Of a stretch of 64,000 nt of DNA, positions 1-10,494 are shown piece by piece (position 1 is the stretch's first letter; each line of letters begins with the position of its first letter). A model generated the notes under the pieces. It was not told the origin of the DNA. It was given only the letters and a program-made list of their open reading frames with translations, and made no database searches. The position numbers were made by a program, and so were the translations under genes. The DNA comes from Aeromonas bestiarum (lineage in GTDB: Bacteria > Pseudomonadota > Gammaproteobacteria > Enterobacterales > Aeromonadaceae): contig NZ_CDDA01000028.1 of NCBI RefSeq assembly GCF_000819745.1, positions 124,001 to 188,000 of the forward strand. Direction: 5' to 3'.

Positions 1-211
1 GAATCACCACATCGATATCACTCAGAGCAGTTGCGTAATCAGCAGCGCCACCAATCTCACCAATAACATGAGTGACATTATGCGCAGTGCCAATTGGCAA
101 ACCAGCAGGCGCATGGCGACCATACGTGCGTATTGACAAGCCAGGTTGATGCATTAACTGAGTTAACACTGCACGGCCCACAAAGCCAGTAGCACCAGTT
201 AACAAAATCAT
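1..211 (-). CDS. NAD-dependent epimerase/dehydratase, N-terminal fragment (cut by window edge)
   Basis: Only the first 70 residues lie in the window. They begin MILLTGATGFVG, a Rossmann strand-loop-helix with the glycine pattern G6-x2-G9-x2-G12 that binds NAD(P) in the extended short-chain dehydrogenase family. The start ATG is at 211 and is preceded by GAGGTG about six bases upstream, a good ribosome binding site. It lies downstream of manB in the O-antigen operon, so a nucleotide-sugar epimerase or reductase acting late in O-unit precursor synthesis is likely. The substrate cannot be told from this fragment. A 135-base AT-rich gap separates it from manB, and no terminator is evident there. 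Confidence 0.8.
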   Translation of the reverse strand, partial: MILLTGATGFVGRAVLTQLMHQPGLSIRTYGRHAPAGLPIGTAHNVTHVIGEIGGAADYATALSDIDVVI

Positions 212-346
212 AACACACCTCAAGAGTTGAAATAAATGAAAGTGCGAAAAATAACGCGAGATCATTAATTACCGTTAAATTAACTTTATTTAAATCACAA
301 TAAAGCATCATTTATATGATTCCGCACAGAATAGCCCATGCAAAAA

Positions 347-1759
347 CTAAATATTTTTGATGTTTTTTAAAACCTTAAAAACCAACTCTTGTGCCGTTTC
401 AATATCATTTGCCTCGGCATAACAACGTAACTCTGGTGCATTACCAGATGGGCGCAGGTGAATGATACATGAATCCTTGAACGTAAGACGTAGCCCATCG
501 GTGGAATCGACTCGAGTGACGTGACAATCGGCTAAACCAAGTTGCTCTAATAATACCTGAGGATTATCCATTCCGTTGGCTAAAATCGTTCGGCTACGCT
601 CGGTCAGAAAATTTTGAATACGGTCTGAGTAGGTATAACGCGCGGGCAGTGCTGTAACTAGTGTAGAAATTTTTCCCTTCCCTGTAGCTAATAACATCAA
701 GAAAGGCAATACAGCATCACGTGTTGGCAAGGCGGCAAGCGGTTGACCATTCAGATCAATATCGCTACCCAACAAGAAACCTCCATTGGCTTCAAACCCA
801 GCTACACGCTTATATTCTTTGGCTAAAGTAGAAAACTCAGCAATCACATAAGGGGAACCAATTTTTGTCAGTTTTACCTTATTAAAATGACCACAGCTAG
901 TAACCACGGTATTACTGCTCACTGGAATCGCCAACGCTTCTATATCCAAGGCATTGGCACACAACAAACCCAAAATATCACCACGTAGCCATTCACCATT
1001 TTCATCGGCGACCAACGGTCGATCACCATCGCCATCGGTTGAGAAGATAGCATCTAGTTGATACTCAACAGACCAGCGACGAGCTCTGGCTTTATCTTCC
1101 TCACCAACAGCTTCGGTATCAATCGGTACAAACTGGTCACTACGCCCAATCCGAATAACCTCAGCTCCCAAAGACTCAAATAAAGGTGCATATAATTCAC
1201 GGCCCGCGCTAGAGTGCTCATAAACACCTATCCGCTTACCTGCCAATAAATCAGTAGTAAATAAAGATCGATACCGCGAGCAATACGTCTCCCCCGCCCG
1301 TGAGCTAGCGATTAATTGTGGGAGCGGTGGCAATGGTGAAAACTGAACCTCTGCTGACAAGATCGCCAGTTCATCGAGTTTAGTTATTTCACCATCTGGT
1401 CGATAGAATTTCAAACCGTTGCGATCAAATGGAATATGGCTTCCGGTTACCATGATACATGGCATTTTATCCTGCATCGCCTGATAGGCCAGAGCTGGTG
1501 TCGGAACCACACCATAATATACTGGATCAATTCCCACTTGCAGCATAGCTGCGGCACAGGCTTGTGCCATAGCCAAGCTACTTGGTCGGTTATCGATGGC
1601 CAATGCCATCTGATGAACATCGAATTCACGACGTATTACAGTAATAAATGCATGCACAAAGGCTGCGCATACCTCAGGGGTAAAATCCACAACAAGGCCG
1701 CGTGCACCACTGGTGCCAAAGGCAACATGACTATCGGCGATCACTCGCTTAGTATTCAT
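347..1759 (-). CDS. manB: phosphomannomutase (ManB/RfbK type)
   Basis: Interconverts mannose-6-phosphate and mannose-1-phosphate in the cytoplasm, feeding ManC. The 470-residue protein has the alpha-D-phosphohexomutase layout: FGTSGARG near residues 14-21, the phosphoserine loop TGSHIP with Ser107, and the metal-binding loop DGDGDRP at 242-248. A C-terminal [11 protein letters not shown] phosphate-binding loop is also present. The usual phosphoserine loop reads SHNP; here Ile replaces Asn. The length is normal for the family. It follows the GT2 gene by 19 bases and is co-oriented with manC, gmm, fcl and gmd, so the operon can make GDP-mannose and GDP-fucose. A CpsG-like phosphoglucomutase activity is the main alternative. 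Confidence 0.92.
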   Translation of the reverse strand: MNTKRVIADSHVAFGTSGARGLVVDFTPEVCAAFVHAFITVIRREFDVHQMALAIDNRPSSLAMAQACAAAMLQVGIDPVYYGVVPTPALAYQAMQDKMPCIMVTGSHIPFDRNGLKFYRPDGEITKLDELAILSAEVQFSPLPPLPQLIASSRAGETYCSRYRSLFTTDLLAGKRIGVYEHSSAGRELYAPLFESLGAEVIRIGRSDQFVPIDTEAVGEEDKARARRWSVEYQLDAIFSTDGDGDRPLVADENGEWLRGDILGLLCANALDIEALAIPVSSNTVVTSCGHFNKVKLTKIGSPYVIAEFSTLAKEYKRVAGFEANGGFLLGSDIDLNGQPLAALPTRDAVLPFLMLLATGKGKISTLVTALPARYTYSDRIQNFLTERSRTILANGMDNPQVLLEQLGLADCHVTRVDSTDGLRLTFKDSCIIHLRPSGNAPELRCYAEANDIETAQELVFKVLKNIKNI

Positions 1760-1778
1760 AATACTCGGCTCAATTAAT

Positions 1779-2522
1779 TTAGTTAAAATATTGGTGTATT
1801 TTTGTCAATCGCTTCATTAATAATGCCAATGGAAAAAACACCCCATTGCTACGCATAATTTTCACTTCTTCTTTTATTTTTCTCTTAACATTTCGTAGTG
1901 AATTATTACTCGCTCCCCCTACCCGCATTTTAATAACAACTTGTGGTAAGTAAGCTGCCTTTAATTCCCCACTATTAAAATAGCGTAATATAGAGTCATA
2001 ATCAGAAGCAATGTTAAAATTAAGATCAAACCCCCCCCACTTTTCATACATAGCTTTAGTCATATAAAAAGTTGGGTGCGCCGGCATCCAACCAAACTGT
2101 AACTTCACTGGTTTAAAATAACCACTCACCCAATGTCGAATAACTTTTCTGGTATCGTATTTATCTACATAGTCAAGATCGGCATACACTGCATTATAAT
2201 TTCCGGCGACGAAAGCCGATACTAGTTTCTCAACGGAATCAGGAGCAGAAAATAGATCATCTGAATGCAAAAAACCGACAATGTCCCCAGTTGCAGCAGC
2301 GATTCCCTTGTTTAGCGCATCATATATCCCACGATCTGGTTCAGAAATGATCATACTGACTCTGCTGGATTTTTTTTGGATAATTTCAAGAGTATTATCC
2401 TGCGAAGCACCATCAACAATAATATACTCTATATTAGGGTAAGTTTGGCATTCTAATGAGGACAATGTATCACAAATCGTCGCAGCACTATTAAAAGTAG
2501 CAGTAATAATACTGACCTTCAT
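1779..2522 (-). CDS. family 2 glycosyltransferase
   Basis: A 247-residue GT-A fold transferase that would add one sugar to the undecaprenyl-linked O unit at the inner membrane. The N-terminus [11 protein letters not shown] is the classic GT2 nucleotide-sugar strand, followed by [11 protein letters not shown] and the acidic HSDD motif near residue 90 for metal/nucleotide binding. It resembles WcaA-type transferases; donor and acceptor are not predictable. An upstream in-frame TTG exists, but the ATG at 2522 is preferred: it overlaps the manC stop as TGATG, a translational-coupling arrangement. Confidence 0.87.
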   Translation of the reverse strand: MKVSIITATFNSAATICDTLSSLECQTYPNIEYIIVDGASQDNTLEIIQKKSSRVSMIISEPDRGIYDALNKGIAAATGDIVGFLHSDDLFSAPDSVEKLVSAFVAGNYNAVYADLDYVDKYDTRKVIRHWVSGYFKPVKLQFGWMPAHPTFYMTKAMYEKWGGFDLNFNIASDYDSILRYFNSGELKAAYLPQVVIKMRVGGASNNSLRNVKRKIKEEVKIMRSNGVFFPLALLMKRLTKIHQYFN

Positions 2523-3928
2523 CAATATCCAACCCCTGTTGATGGCAACCGTACAATATCATCCTCTGCCAGATAAACACCTGTTCTCACTTCAATCATC
2601 TCCAACGGGATCTTTCCTGGATTTTCGATAGCATGAGCAACCCCGACAGGAATGTAAGTAGATTCATTCTCAGACACAATATAGGATTCATCACCACGGG
2701 TAACTCGTGCGGTACCGGAGACAATCACCCAATGCTCGGCACGGTGATAATGAATCTGTAATGCGGTTTTTTGTCCGGGCTTCACCATAACCTGTTTGAC
2801 GTGATAACGCTGACCATCAGCAATCGCATCGTGGCTACCCCAGGGGCGAAATACCTCGCGATGTTGCAACTGCTCAGGGCGGTTTACTTGCTTGAGTTGC
2901 GCAACAATGCCTTTAACCTCTTGTACCTTGTCTTTATGTGCCACCAACACGGCATCTTTTGTCTCAACTACCACTAAATCAGACACCCCAACCGTGGCGA
3001 TCAAGCGATGTTGGGAGTAAATCAGACTATTTTCAGTTGACTCAGTCAGTACATCACCGCGCAATACATTGCCTCGCTCATCTTTATCGCTTACCTCCCA
3101 AAGTGCCGACCAAGAGCCGACATCACTCCAGCTTGCATCAAGTGGCATTACTACGGCATTGGCGGTTTTTTCCATCACTGCATAATCGATCGAGTCATCC
3201 GGACAAGCCGCGAATGCTATAGGGTCGAGCCGAATAAAGTCGAGATCATCCTGCGCCAGTTGCAATGACTGCTGACACGCCTGAACCATCTGCGGACAGT
3301 GTTGTTCCAACTCTTGTAAATAGACCGACGCTTTGAACAAAAACATGCCGCTATTCCACAGGTAACGACCATCAACTAGATATTGTTCTGCCAATTCTAG
3401 GCTTGGTTTCTCGACAAATGCCTTCACCATAGTAGCGCCTTGTCCGGCATCCACACCTTGCTGGATATAACCATAACCGGTCTCTGCCTCTGTTGGCACA
3501 ATACCAAACGTGACCAGTTTCCCCTGCTCTGCCAATGGTATGGCAGCCTGTACCGCCGCACAAAATACGTCGGGCCGCCCAATCATATGATCCGCCGCCA
3601 GCACCAGCAGTAAAGGGTCATTACCTTTGGCTGTTGCATGCAACGCTGCAACGGCAACTGCCGGTGCGGTGTTACGGCCAACCGGTTCCAACGCAATGCT
3701 GCCATGGGTCAGATTGGCCTTTCGCAACTGCTCCGCCACGATAAAGCGATGCTCCTGATTACAGATAATGAAGGCAGGCTGATGAGCCAACGGTGCAATG
3801 CGCAGCAGGGTCTCTTGCAACATGGTGGCATCACTGGTGAGAGACAAAAACTGCTTGGGGAAAAGGGTTCGAGACAAAGGCCATAGTCGGGTGCCAGAAC
3901 CACCAGCCATCACAACAGGCAATAACAT
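2522..3928 (-). CDS. manC: mannose-1-phosphate guanylyltransferase / mannose-6-phosphate isomerase
   Basis: Bifunctional type II enzyme making GDP-D-mannose. The N-terminal nucleotidyltransferase shows MAGGSGTRLWPLSR (residues 7-20) and FVEKP. The C-terminal cupin isomerase domain has RPWGSHD and QIHYHRAEHW. An open frame extends 31 codons further upstream, but that extension lies inside gmm. The ATG at 3928 is four bases past the gmm stop and is preceded by AAAGGA, giving the usual 468 residues. It directly precedes a GT2 gene (TGATG overlap) and works with manB, gmd and fcl. Confidence 0.95.
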   Translation of the reverse strand: MLLPVVMAGGSGTRLWPLSRTLFPKQFLSLTSDATMLQETLLRIAPLAHQPAFIICNQEHRFIVAEQLRKANLTHGSIALEPVGRNTAPAVAVAALHATAKGNDPLLLVLAADHMIGRPDVFCAAVQAAIPLAEQGKLVTFGIVPTEAETGYGYIQQGVDAGQGATMVKAFVEKPSLELAEQYLVDGRYLWNSGMFLFKASVYLQELEQHCPQMVQACQQSLQLAQDDLDFIRLDPIAFAACPDDSIDYAVMEKTANAVVMPLDASWSDVGSWSALWEVSDKDERGNVLRGDVLTESTENSLIYSQHRLIATVGVSDLVVVETKDAVLVAHKDKVQEVKGIVAQLKQVNRPEQLQHREVFRPWGSHDAIADGQRYHVKQVMVKPGQKTALQIHYHRAEHWVIVSGTARVTRGDESYIVSENESTYIPVGVAHAIENPGKIPLEMIEVRTGVYLAEDDIVRLPSTGVGY

Positions 3929-3932
3929 AGCG

Positions 3933-4397
3933 TTACATCCTTTCTGTAAAATAATCTTTGGTGTGCTGATGCACATCTTTTGCAGCAAGTAGCTCAACCG
4001 TGTCAAACCAACGATACGCATCGTGCTGTTCTATTGGTAATTTCATGACGAGCTCATCGACGACAAGCTGATAACCAAGCACCACATAATGGGTTGAGAA
4101 ATCACCGCCGGCAAAATTGTCGGGGTAAAAATGCTGATATGCGCCCAAGAAACTGGCTCCCGTCAGTGGCATACTTACCCCCAACTCTTCAGCAGTTAAG
4201 CGTAAAAAGGCTACATCAAATGGTTCATCTTTTCTGATCCGTCCACCCGGTACAAACCAATAGCCTTGCGCAGGGCGATTAAGGCGCTGCCCCAGCAGCG
4301 CCTTGCCATCACGATTCAACACGATCAAGTCGATCGAAACCAAAGGAGTATGGGCAACGATCGTCTTGAATAGCGGTAAATCCAGTTTCTTACTCAT
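3933..4397 (-). CDS. gmm: GDP-mannose mannosyl hydrolase (Nudix)
   Basis: Hydrolyses GDP-mannose (and GDP-glucose) to GDP and the sugar, probably tuning the GDP-mannose/GDP-fucose balance. The 154-residue protein carries the modified Nudix box of this subfamily: GGRIRKDEP, then AFLRLTAEELGV around residues 51-74, where the usual REUxEE motif is altered. It lies between fcl and manC, the same gmd-fcl-gmm-manC order seen in colanic acid clusters. Gaps to both neighbours are one to four bases, so it is co-translated with them. Confidence 0.93.
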   Translation of the reverse strand: MSKKLDLPLFKTIVAHTPLVSIDLIVLNRDGKALLGQRLNRPAQGYWFVPGGRIRKDEPFDVAFLRLTAEELGVSMPLTGASFLGAYQHFYPDNFAGGDFSTHYVVLGYQLVVDELVMKLPIEQHDAYRWFDTVELLAAKDVHQHTKDYFTERM

Positions 4398-4398
4398 G

Positions 4399-5379
4399 TT
4401 ATGACCTGAATTGATCCTGACTGGCCAAAAACCACTGATAAGTCATCGTCAAACCAGCTTCCAGGTCATGGCGATAACGCCAACCAAGATCGGCAAGACG
4501 GCTGACATCCATCAGCTTGCGTGGTGTTCCATCGGGTTTAGTGGCATCAAATACCACCTGGCCGGTAAAACCAACCACCTTGGCCATTGTTTCTGCCAGC
4601 TCGCGGATAGTGCAATCAACCCCAGTACCCACATTGATGTGAGAGAGCATCGGCTGGGTATTGGCCTGATACACATCGTCAGAGAGCTCCATTACATGAA
4701 TGCTGGCAGCCGCCATATCATCAACATGCAAAAACTCACGCATTGGGGTTCCACTGCCCCATACCACCACTTCACCGTCACCATTTAGCTTGGCTTCATG
4801 GAAACGGCGCAGCAGTGCCGGGATCACATGGGAGTTTTCCGGATGGAAGTTGTCGTTCTCACCATACAAATTAGTAGGCATGACGCTGCGGTAATCACGC
4901 CCATATTGGCGATTAAAAGATTCACACAGTTTGATGCCTGCGATCTTGGCGATAGCATAAGGCTCGTTTGTTGGCTCAAGAGTTCCCGTCAGTAGTGCCG
5001 CTTCTGTCATCGGCTGTTCAGCTAACTTGGGATAAATACAGGATGAACCCAAAAATAATAACTTTTGCACACCAGCCTGATGAGCCGAATTGATGATGTT
5101 GCACTCCATCACCAAGTTCTCAAAAATAAACTCTGCTGGATAAGCGTTATTGGCGTGGATACCGCCCACTTTGGCCGCAGCCAAGTAGATCTCATCGATC
5201 GCTTCATTCGCAAAGAAATGCTCGACCGCCTCCTGGCGAGTCAAATCCAACTCACGGTGGGTGCGCACAACAAGCTCCACATCGTCACGAAGGATCAGCT
5301 GACGGCAGATGGCCGAACCGACCATCCCCCGATGGCCCGCCACAAACACCCGTTTTGTAGTGGTGTCCTTTACGGTCAT
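4399..5379 (-). CDS. fcl: GDP-L-fucose synthase
   Basis: Converts GDP-4-keto-6-deoxy-mannose to GDP-L-fucose by 3,5-epimerisation and NADPH reduction. The 326-residue SDR protein shows GHRGMVGSA (NADP-binding turn, from residue 15), LGSSCIYP with the catalytic Ser, and YAIAKIAG with the Tyr-x3-Lys pair. [12 protein letters not shown] and REFLHVDD are also typical of Fcl (WcaG). It starts three bases after gmd and ends one base before gmm. Its presence with gmd makes L-fucose, or a derivative of it, a likely O-unit component. Confidence 0.95.
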   Translation of the reverse strand: MTVKDTTTKRVFVAGHRGMVGSAICRQLILRDDVELVVRTHRELDLTRQEAVEHFFANEAIDEIYLAAAKVGGIHANNAYPAEFIFENLVMECNIINSAHQAGVQKLLFLGSSCIYPKLAEQPMTEAALLTGTLEPTNEPYAIAKIAGIKLCESFNRQYGRDYRSVMPTNLYGENDNFHPENSHVIPALLRRFHEAKLNGDGEVVVWGSGTPMREFLHVDDMAAASIHVMELSDDVYQANTQPMLSHINVGTGVDCTIRELAETMAKVVGFTGQVVFDATKPDGTPRKLMDVSRLADLGWRYRHDLEAGLTMTYQWFLASQDQFRS

Positions 5380-5382
5380 AAA

Positions 5383-6489
5383 TCAATTCTCCAGTGAAAT
5401 TGCCACATCAAAGCCATTGGCCTTGAGCAAAGCATGTTGTTTGGCTTGCTGCAGATCATTGGCAACCATTTCGGCACACATCTCTTCAACCGTGATCTCG
5501 GGTACCCAGCCCAATTTAGCCTTGGCCTTGGCAGGGTCTCCCAGCAAGGTTTCTACTTCTGCCGGACGGAAATAACGTGGATCAACACGCACAATCACGT
5601 CCCCCACGTTGACAGCGGGAGCATTGGAGCCATTGACCGCCGACACTGTAGCAATCTCATCAATACCTTCGCCGCTGAACTCAAGTTCAATCCCGGCCTC
5701 TTTGGCTGACATCCGGACAAACTCGCGAACGGAGATCTGCTTGCCGGTGGCAATAACAAAATCTTCCGCCGACGCCTGTTGCAGCATCATCCACTGCATC
5801 CGCACATAATCCTTGGCATGGCCCCAATCACGCAACGAGTCCATATTGCCCAAATAAAGGCACTGCTCTATGCCCTGGGCAATATTGGAAATGGCACGAG
5901 TGATCTTGCGGGTCACAAAAGTCTCACCACGACGGGGGGACTCATGGTTAAAGAGGATGCCGTTACAGGCATACATGCCATAGGACTCGCGGTAGTTAAC
6001 GGTGATCCAGTAGGCATACATCTTGGCCACAGCATAGGGAGAGCGGGGATAGAAAGGAGTTGTCTCCCGCTGCGGGATCTCTTGTACCAGACCATAAAGC
6101 TCAGAAGTAGATGCCTGATAGAAACGAGTCTTCTTTTCCAGCCCATTGATGCGGATCGCCTCCAGCAGACGCAACGTCCCCAGTGCATCTACATCGGCGG
6201 TATACTCCGGTGATTCAAAAGAGACTGCGACATGGGACATAGCCGCTAGATTATAAATCTCATCCGGTTGAATCTCTTTCACTAGACGAATAATATTTGA
6301 GCTGTCTGACAGATCACCATAGTGCAACGTAATATTGTTGTCACTATTACATAATTGGTCAATACGCGTTGTGTTATAAGAAGAAGCACGACGAATCAAG
6401 CCGTGCACTTTATAACCTTTTTCTGCCAACAGCTCAGCTAAATAAGACCCATCTTGACCGGTGATACCGGTGATTAGTGCTACTTTCAT
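5383..6489 (-). CDS. gmd: GDP-mannose 4,6-dehydratase
   Basis: First committed step to GDP-L-fucose: GDP-mannose to GDP-4-keto-6-deoxy-mannose. The 368-residue protein opens with [18 protein letters not shown], the NADP-binding GxxGxxG. It has STSELYG and [10 protein letters not shown] carrying the catalytic Ser/Thr, Tyr and Lys. Length and motifs fit bacterial Gmd. It lies three bases upstream of fcl. The coding composition is more balanced than in the AT-rich glycosyltransferase genes just upstream, so a composition step falls near 6.5 kb. Confidence 0.95.
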   Translation of the reverse strand: MKVALITGITGQDGSYLAELLAEKGYKVHGLIRRASSYNTTRIDQLCNSDNNITLHYGDLSDSSNIIRLVKEIQPDEIYNLAAMSHVAVSFESPEYTADVDALGTLRLLEAIRINGLEKKTRFYQASTSELYGLVQEIPQRETTPFYPRSPYAVAKMYAYWITVNYRESYGMYACNGILFNHESPRRGETFVTRKITRAISNIAQGIEQCLYLGNMDSLRDWGHAKDYVRMQWMMLQQASAEDFVIATGKQISVREFVRMSAKEAGIELEFSGEGIDEIATVSAVNGSNAPAVNVGDVIVRVDPRYFRPAEVETLLGDPAKAKAKLGWVPEITVEEMCAEMVANDLQQAKQHALLKANGFDVAISLEN

Positions 6490-6492
6490 GAA

Positions 6493-7350
6493 TTAAATAC
6501 CTCTGTCAAAAAAACCTATAAATCTTTGCCTCAAAATTCTATACGAATTAGGCTTACCTAATAAACAACGCATGACTGCATTACCTAAAAACAAAAAAAA
6601 ATCTCGATACAATAAGAATGAAGGATGCTGTTTTAACAAAACTCTAAACATTTTCCCTTGACCTTTTGCATAGGTTAAGTGTTTTTCATAACTCGCTGAT
6701 CTTGCTGGATGATAAACATAGGCTGCACTTGCTTCTAATACACGAATGTAATTTTTTTTACTAAAATACTCAAATAAAAAAAGAACATCCTCACCACTTT
6801 TGAAACGAGTTAATTGACCTGGCCCAAAATTTTCATCAAACCTTATCAAACCAATGTCTGAAACTTTGAAGAGATATGACCAAACATATGTATCATATAT
6901 TGGATTTATCTTTTTAAGATCACCATTAATAAAGGTTTTGTTAAAACTGACATTAGTTCTGTCACAATCAGAAAATCTAACTTTTATCTTGGGGTTATGA
7001 TACCGATTACATGCAATAAAGTCAGCACTTTCCATAGGCCAGTAGATAGAGGCATCATGAAATAGAATAAACTCTGCACCTACAAAAATTGCTTTTTCAA
7101 TACATATATTTCTAGCTCTTGATATCCCCATAAATTCAGTTTCAAAGACACTAACATAATTAGGTAAGTCAGCATATGAAGTCTTTGATTTTTTATCACC
7201 TTGTACAACAAGGAAAATCAAGACCTGATTACCCCAAGCTTGAGCGATGTGTTCAAATGAACTTTTTAACGAATTTTGATGGCGTAACCAATCATTCTTC
7301 GTAACGCAGACACCAACGAATAGAGTAGTCTGAAAGCATATACCGCTCAT
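6493..7350 (-). CDS. GT2-like glycosyltransferase
   Basis: A 285-residue soluble protein of AT-rich composition. FMGISRARNICIEKA followed by ILFHDAS matches the GT-A pattern in which a helix ending in ARN precedes the acidic nucleotide/metal site; here the acidic motif is HDAS rather than a clean DxD. A GEDVLFLFEYF segment near residue 200 resembles the catalytic-base region of GT2 enzymes. An in-frame ATG at 7395 exists, but 7350 is preferred because it overlaps the upstream stop as TAATG with AAGG in front. It likely transfers one O-unit sugar. Family assignment is moderate; the substrate is unknown. Confidence 0.7.
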   Translation of the reverse strand: MSGICFQTTLFVGVCVTKNDWLRHQNSLKSSFEHIAQAWGNQVLIFLVVQGDKKSKTSYADLPNYVSVFETEFMGISRARNICIEKAIFVGAEFILFHDASIYWPMESADFIACNRYHNPKIKVRFSDCDRTNVSFNKTFINGDLKKINPIYDTYVWSYLFKVSDIGLIRFDENFGPGQLTRFKSGEDVLFLFEYFSKKNYIRVLEASAAYVYHPARSASYEKHLTYAKGQGKMFRVLLKQHPSFLLYRDFFLFLGNAVMRCLLGKPNSYRILRQRFIGFFDRGI

Positions 7351-8087
7351 TAATTTGACCTTGTTAGGAAGTTTTTTACAGAATGATATGGCCATGCAAT
7401 TAAGCCTCGGCTGCTCAGCAGCATCTTCTGTAAAATATTAAAGTCGGATTGCCATACTGCGTGTAGCCTTTCTTTCCACATCCACGATTTATTATGTGCT
7501 TGGGAACTAACGCCGGTTGTATCAAAATTTGCAATGCAAAGATCCAACGCCTTCGGCTTAAGATTCTTCCACACACAAAGAAGATGAGCATAATCTGCAC
7601 AAAAGCGATAACGAGTATTATATGTCTGCTTGAACAGAGAACGGTGGTAAATCATGCTCTGATGGTTCAACATATGAGAAATCAAGAATGACAATGAACA
7701 CTCTTGTTCCTGAATTATCCCATCGGTACGATAACCGCCATAGAATAAATTGACATTGCCGGATATAGTATTAATTTCCTTTAGCAGTACACTTAATACA
7801 TTTTCATTATCTAATGTATCACCAGCGTTCAGAAAATAGATCCAGTTTCCTTTGGCAAGACTAATACCTTTGTTCATTGCATCATAAATGCCATTGTCTC
7901 TTTCACTCACCCATGAACTAATAAAAGATACGTAATCATTAATAACCTTGACTGTATCGGGACCAGAGCCACCATCCACAACAACAAACTCAATAGAATG
8001 GCGGGGTAGTTTCTGAGAACTTACTGATTTTATAGTTTTTTCTAAACCAGCAGGGTCATTATAAACAACTGTAATTATAGATATCAT
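7350..8087 (-). CDS. family 2 glycosyltransferase (WcaE-like)
   Basis: A 245-residue GT-A enzyme. It begins MISIITVVYNDPAGLEKTI, continues with VVVDGGSGPDT and then ERDNGIYDAMNKGI, a block also seen in the GT2 at 1779-2522 and in WcaE-type enzymes, and has FLNAGDTL as the acidic nucleotide-binding motif. It would act on the cytoplasmic face of the inner membrane. It ends in a TAATG overlap with the next gene and starts six bases after wzy. Donor sugar unknown; GDP-fucose or GDP-mannose are plausible given the pathway genes. Confidence 0.85.
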   Translation of the reverse strand: MISIITVVYNDPAGLEKTIKSVSSQKLPRHSIEFVVVDGGSGPDTVKVINDYVSFISSWVSERDNGIYDAMNKGISLAKGNWIYFLNAGDTLDNENVLSVLLKEINTISGNVNLFYGGYRTDGIIQEQECSLSFLISHMLNHQSMIYHRSLFKQTYNTRYRFCADYAHLLCVWKNLKPKALDLCIANFDTTGVSSQAHNKSWMWKERLHAVWQSDFNILQKMLLSSRGLIAWPYHSVKNFLTRSN

Positions 8088-8093
8088 AAATGG

Positions 8094-9293
8094 TTAAATA
8101 CTTCGCTGAAAATAAAAAAATATTGCGTCAATTGGATTAAAGAAATCAAGGCTACCATTGATAACAAATGAATATATATTACCATCCGATATCAACATAA
8201 CCATAAGTTTGACTGCTGACAACGCAAATAAAATAAAAAGAACCCATCTATACCTGACAGAAAGTGGTGCGGTCATCATAATCAGCACAGGACTCAATAA
8301 TAAAACATAACGATTAGCTATGTCAGCAAGAAAAGGAAACAATGCGATTATATATATAGCAATCAAGAAAAAAAATAAATAACGAGTAATTAAAAGTAAT
8401 TGATTGTTATTTTTTGATAGATGAAATAGCATAAAAAACAATATTGAATAGATGAGAGACTTTAGTGGATTGTAATTTAAATTATCTACTGATGAGTATG
8501 CAAAAAACTTTGCAGTGATGGGCTCCCAAAGAAGATAGCTCAATGAAAATACGGTTATTAACAACATTAATATGTTGGACGGTTTGATTTTTTTAACAAG
8601 TAGTTCAATTGCTATAAATACAGGAATGATGAGTAGATGAGACAAACATGCTAATACTAGCAAAAAGTAGCGCCATCTAGACTCAAAAAGAACAATATAT
8701 AATATGAAAAAACTGAGGGCCCACGCCTGTCTATATAAATGAAAGAATGTATAGGGCACCGTATATGAAAAGAAACAGATACCAATAAATAGGATGACAA
8801 ATGAAAAGCGGCTACTTATTTTTTCAGCAAGAAATATTAATGAAAAGACCCATACAAGCGCCTGTATAAATATAATGACATTTACATCCAACCCCAGTTG
8901 GGTTTCCACCCACCATATCAGCCGAGGAACAGGCTCAATGCTAAATATGTCTCTCTGAGTAATTAATGCATCAGAAATATCTAAGTTCAGCATCTCCCTA
9001 ATAAATGGGATATATCTTACCGTGTCATCACCATTACTTTCACCAAATCTTACATAATACTCTCTATTGACAATGAGTATTGTATAAACAAAGGCATATA
9101 TATATAATAATTTTTTATTTATCGAAACAAAAAAATTTAACAGCGCGACAGTAAATAGTGATAACAATGGGTTTAAAAACAAAACAACCACTAATAAAAA
9201 ATAGTTTATAATGCTAACTGAATTTTCTTTGTTTTTCGAAGGTGAGTCATTATCTAACTCGGTTTGAGTTGTATATCTCACTGTATTTCTCAA
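8094..9293 (-). CDS. wzy: O-antigen polymerase (EpsG/Wzy-like)
   Basis: A 399-residue, strongly hydrophobic protein with about ten predicted membrane segments, a sequence rich in Phe, Ile and Leu, and a long loop containing the DDTVRYIPFIREMLN stretch after the second or third segment. This fits the EpsG-type family of O-unit polymerases, which joins O units in the periplasm. No other polymerase candidate is present between rmlB and manB. The start is uncertain: no ATG is available near the 5' end, and the frame opens with TTG at 9293, overlapping the upstream gene by 44 bases; a GTG four codons later is an alternative. Confidence 0.75.
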   Translation of the reverse strand: MRNTVRYTTQTELDNDSPSKNKENSVSIINYFLLVVVLFLNPLLSLFTVALLNFFVSINKKLLYIYAFVYTILIVNREYYVRFGESNGDDTVRYIPFIREMLNLDISDALITQRDIFSIEPVPRLIWWVETQLGLDVNVIIFIQALVWVFSLIFLAEKISSRFSFVILFIGICFFSYTVPYTFFHLYRQAWALSFFILYIVLFESRWRYFLLVLACLSHLLIIPVFIAIELLVKKIKPSNILMLLITVFSLSYLLWEPITAKFFAYSSVDNLNYNPLKSLIYSILFFMLFHLSKNNNQLLLITRYLFFFLIAIYIIALFPFLADIANRYVLLLSPVLIMMTAPLSVRYRWVLFILFALSAVKLMVMLISDGNIYSFVINGSLDFFNPIDAIFFYFQRSI

Positions 9294-10494
9294 CTATTGG
9301 TTCAAAAGAACGGGTTAAATAGCTAGCATTATGTATCTTGCTCTTTCTATTTGAGTCGACTTTATCTAATTGAACTGAAATAGCATTAGCCAAATCAGAC
9401 TCATGGATATTATTGCAGCACTCACCATATAGCGCATTGGGAATGAGGTCGATCATTCCACCGATTTTGAAAGCTACGCAAGGAGTGCCGCAAGACAGCG
9501 ACTCGACCAAGGTATTAGGGAGATTATCTTGCAATGAAGGGGCAACAAATAGATCTGCAGCATTATAGAGCAGGCAGAGGCTGATATCGTCGTGCAGACG
9601 CCCCATATAGTGGGTCTTGATCCCCGTAACTTGTTCGGCATCCCCCCGGCTAGCGCCAAACACCACCAGTTCGATCTGCTTCGCCTTGCCCTCTGCACTC
9701 AAATGCTGCAGCGCGGAGATCAGCAGGTGATAACCCTTGCGCGGATCCGAGGTGCTCGACATGGCGCCAAACAGCAACAACTGCTTGTCTTGTGGCAATC
9801 CCAGCGCTTCACGGGCCAGTTCCCGAGACAGCGGGCGATACTGGGTGTGATCGATACAGTTGCTGATCACCGACACAGGCAAGCCGGCAAACAGACTACT
9901 TTGCCGAACGCAGTCGGCCAGCCAGTTGCTGGGTGTCACAATCTGAAATGGCTTGCCAGCCCATGCCTTTTGCTTGCGCCTAAATATCCAGCGATCGAGA
10001 TCCAGTCCATTGTGCTGGGGATGACGACTCTCACGGCTATATCCTGTGCGATAACGCTCCGACGGTTTTTCATCGTCGTAGTGCTCGGCCCCGCTAAAGG
10101 CCCACATATCATGCAGTGTCCAGACCACTGGCTGACGAATTCGACCGATTTCCTTCACTGACAGCATCTCTCCCCCCAACCAGTGCAGGTTGACCATATC
10201 GGGGGACAATTTGTCTATTTCACGTAGCAGGCCGGATGGAAACAGGTTGAGTGAGTGATGCACCGAATTGGGGCTTTTCTGCCAGCGCAGAAGCAGGCGG
10301 CTCAATGCAGAGACCAGCTTGATCCGCAATTGCTTTAAACCGGAGACGGTATGCACGAAGGGATCATCCGAGCACTTGTTGATCACCAGCATCTGGCTGT
10401 CGAGGCCCTGGCTGCGCTGGGCCTGATGCAAGCGAAAAGCGGCGCGTGCGGCACCACCATCCAGGTCGCTATAGCAAATATGCAGGATCCTCAT
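9250..10494 (-). CDS. family 4 glycosyltransferase (GT-B, WcaC-like)
   Basis: A 414-residue GT-B fold enzyme. The N-terminus MRILHICYSDLDGGAARAAFRLH is the acceptor-binding Rossmann domain. The C-terminal domain has LLLFGAMSSTSDPRKGYHLL and LFVAPSLQDNLPNTLVESLSCGTPCVAF, the GT4 EX7E signature for nucleotide-sugar binding. It resembles colanic acid WcaC transferases. It overlaps the upstream fusion gene by four bases (ATGA) and the wzy frame by 44 bases. Base composition is noticeably richer in GC than wzy and wzx on either side, suggesting a different source within the mosaic cluster. Confidence 0.87.
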   Translation of the reverse strand: MRILHICYSDLDGGAARAAFRLHQAQRSQGLDSQMLVINKCSDDPFVHTVSGLKQLRIKLVSALSRLLLRWQKSPNSVHHSLNLFPSGLLREIDKLSPDMVNLHWLGGEMLSVKEIGRIRQPVVWTLHDMWAFSGAEHYDDEKPSERYRTGYSRESRHPQHNGLDLDRWIFRRKQKAWAGKPFQIVTPSNWLADCVRQSSLFAGLPVSVISNCIDHTQYRPLSRELAREALGLPQDKQLLLFGAMSSTSDPRKGYHLLISALQHLSAEGKAKQIELVVFGASRGDAEQVTGIKTHYMGRLHDDISLCLLYNAADLFVAPSLQDNLPNTLVESLSCGTPCVAFKIGGMIDLIPNALYGECCNNIHESDLANAISVQLDKVDSNRKSKIHNASYLTRSFEPIVEKYSEIYNSNRVR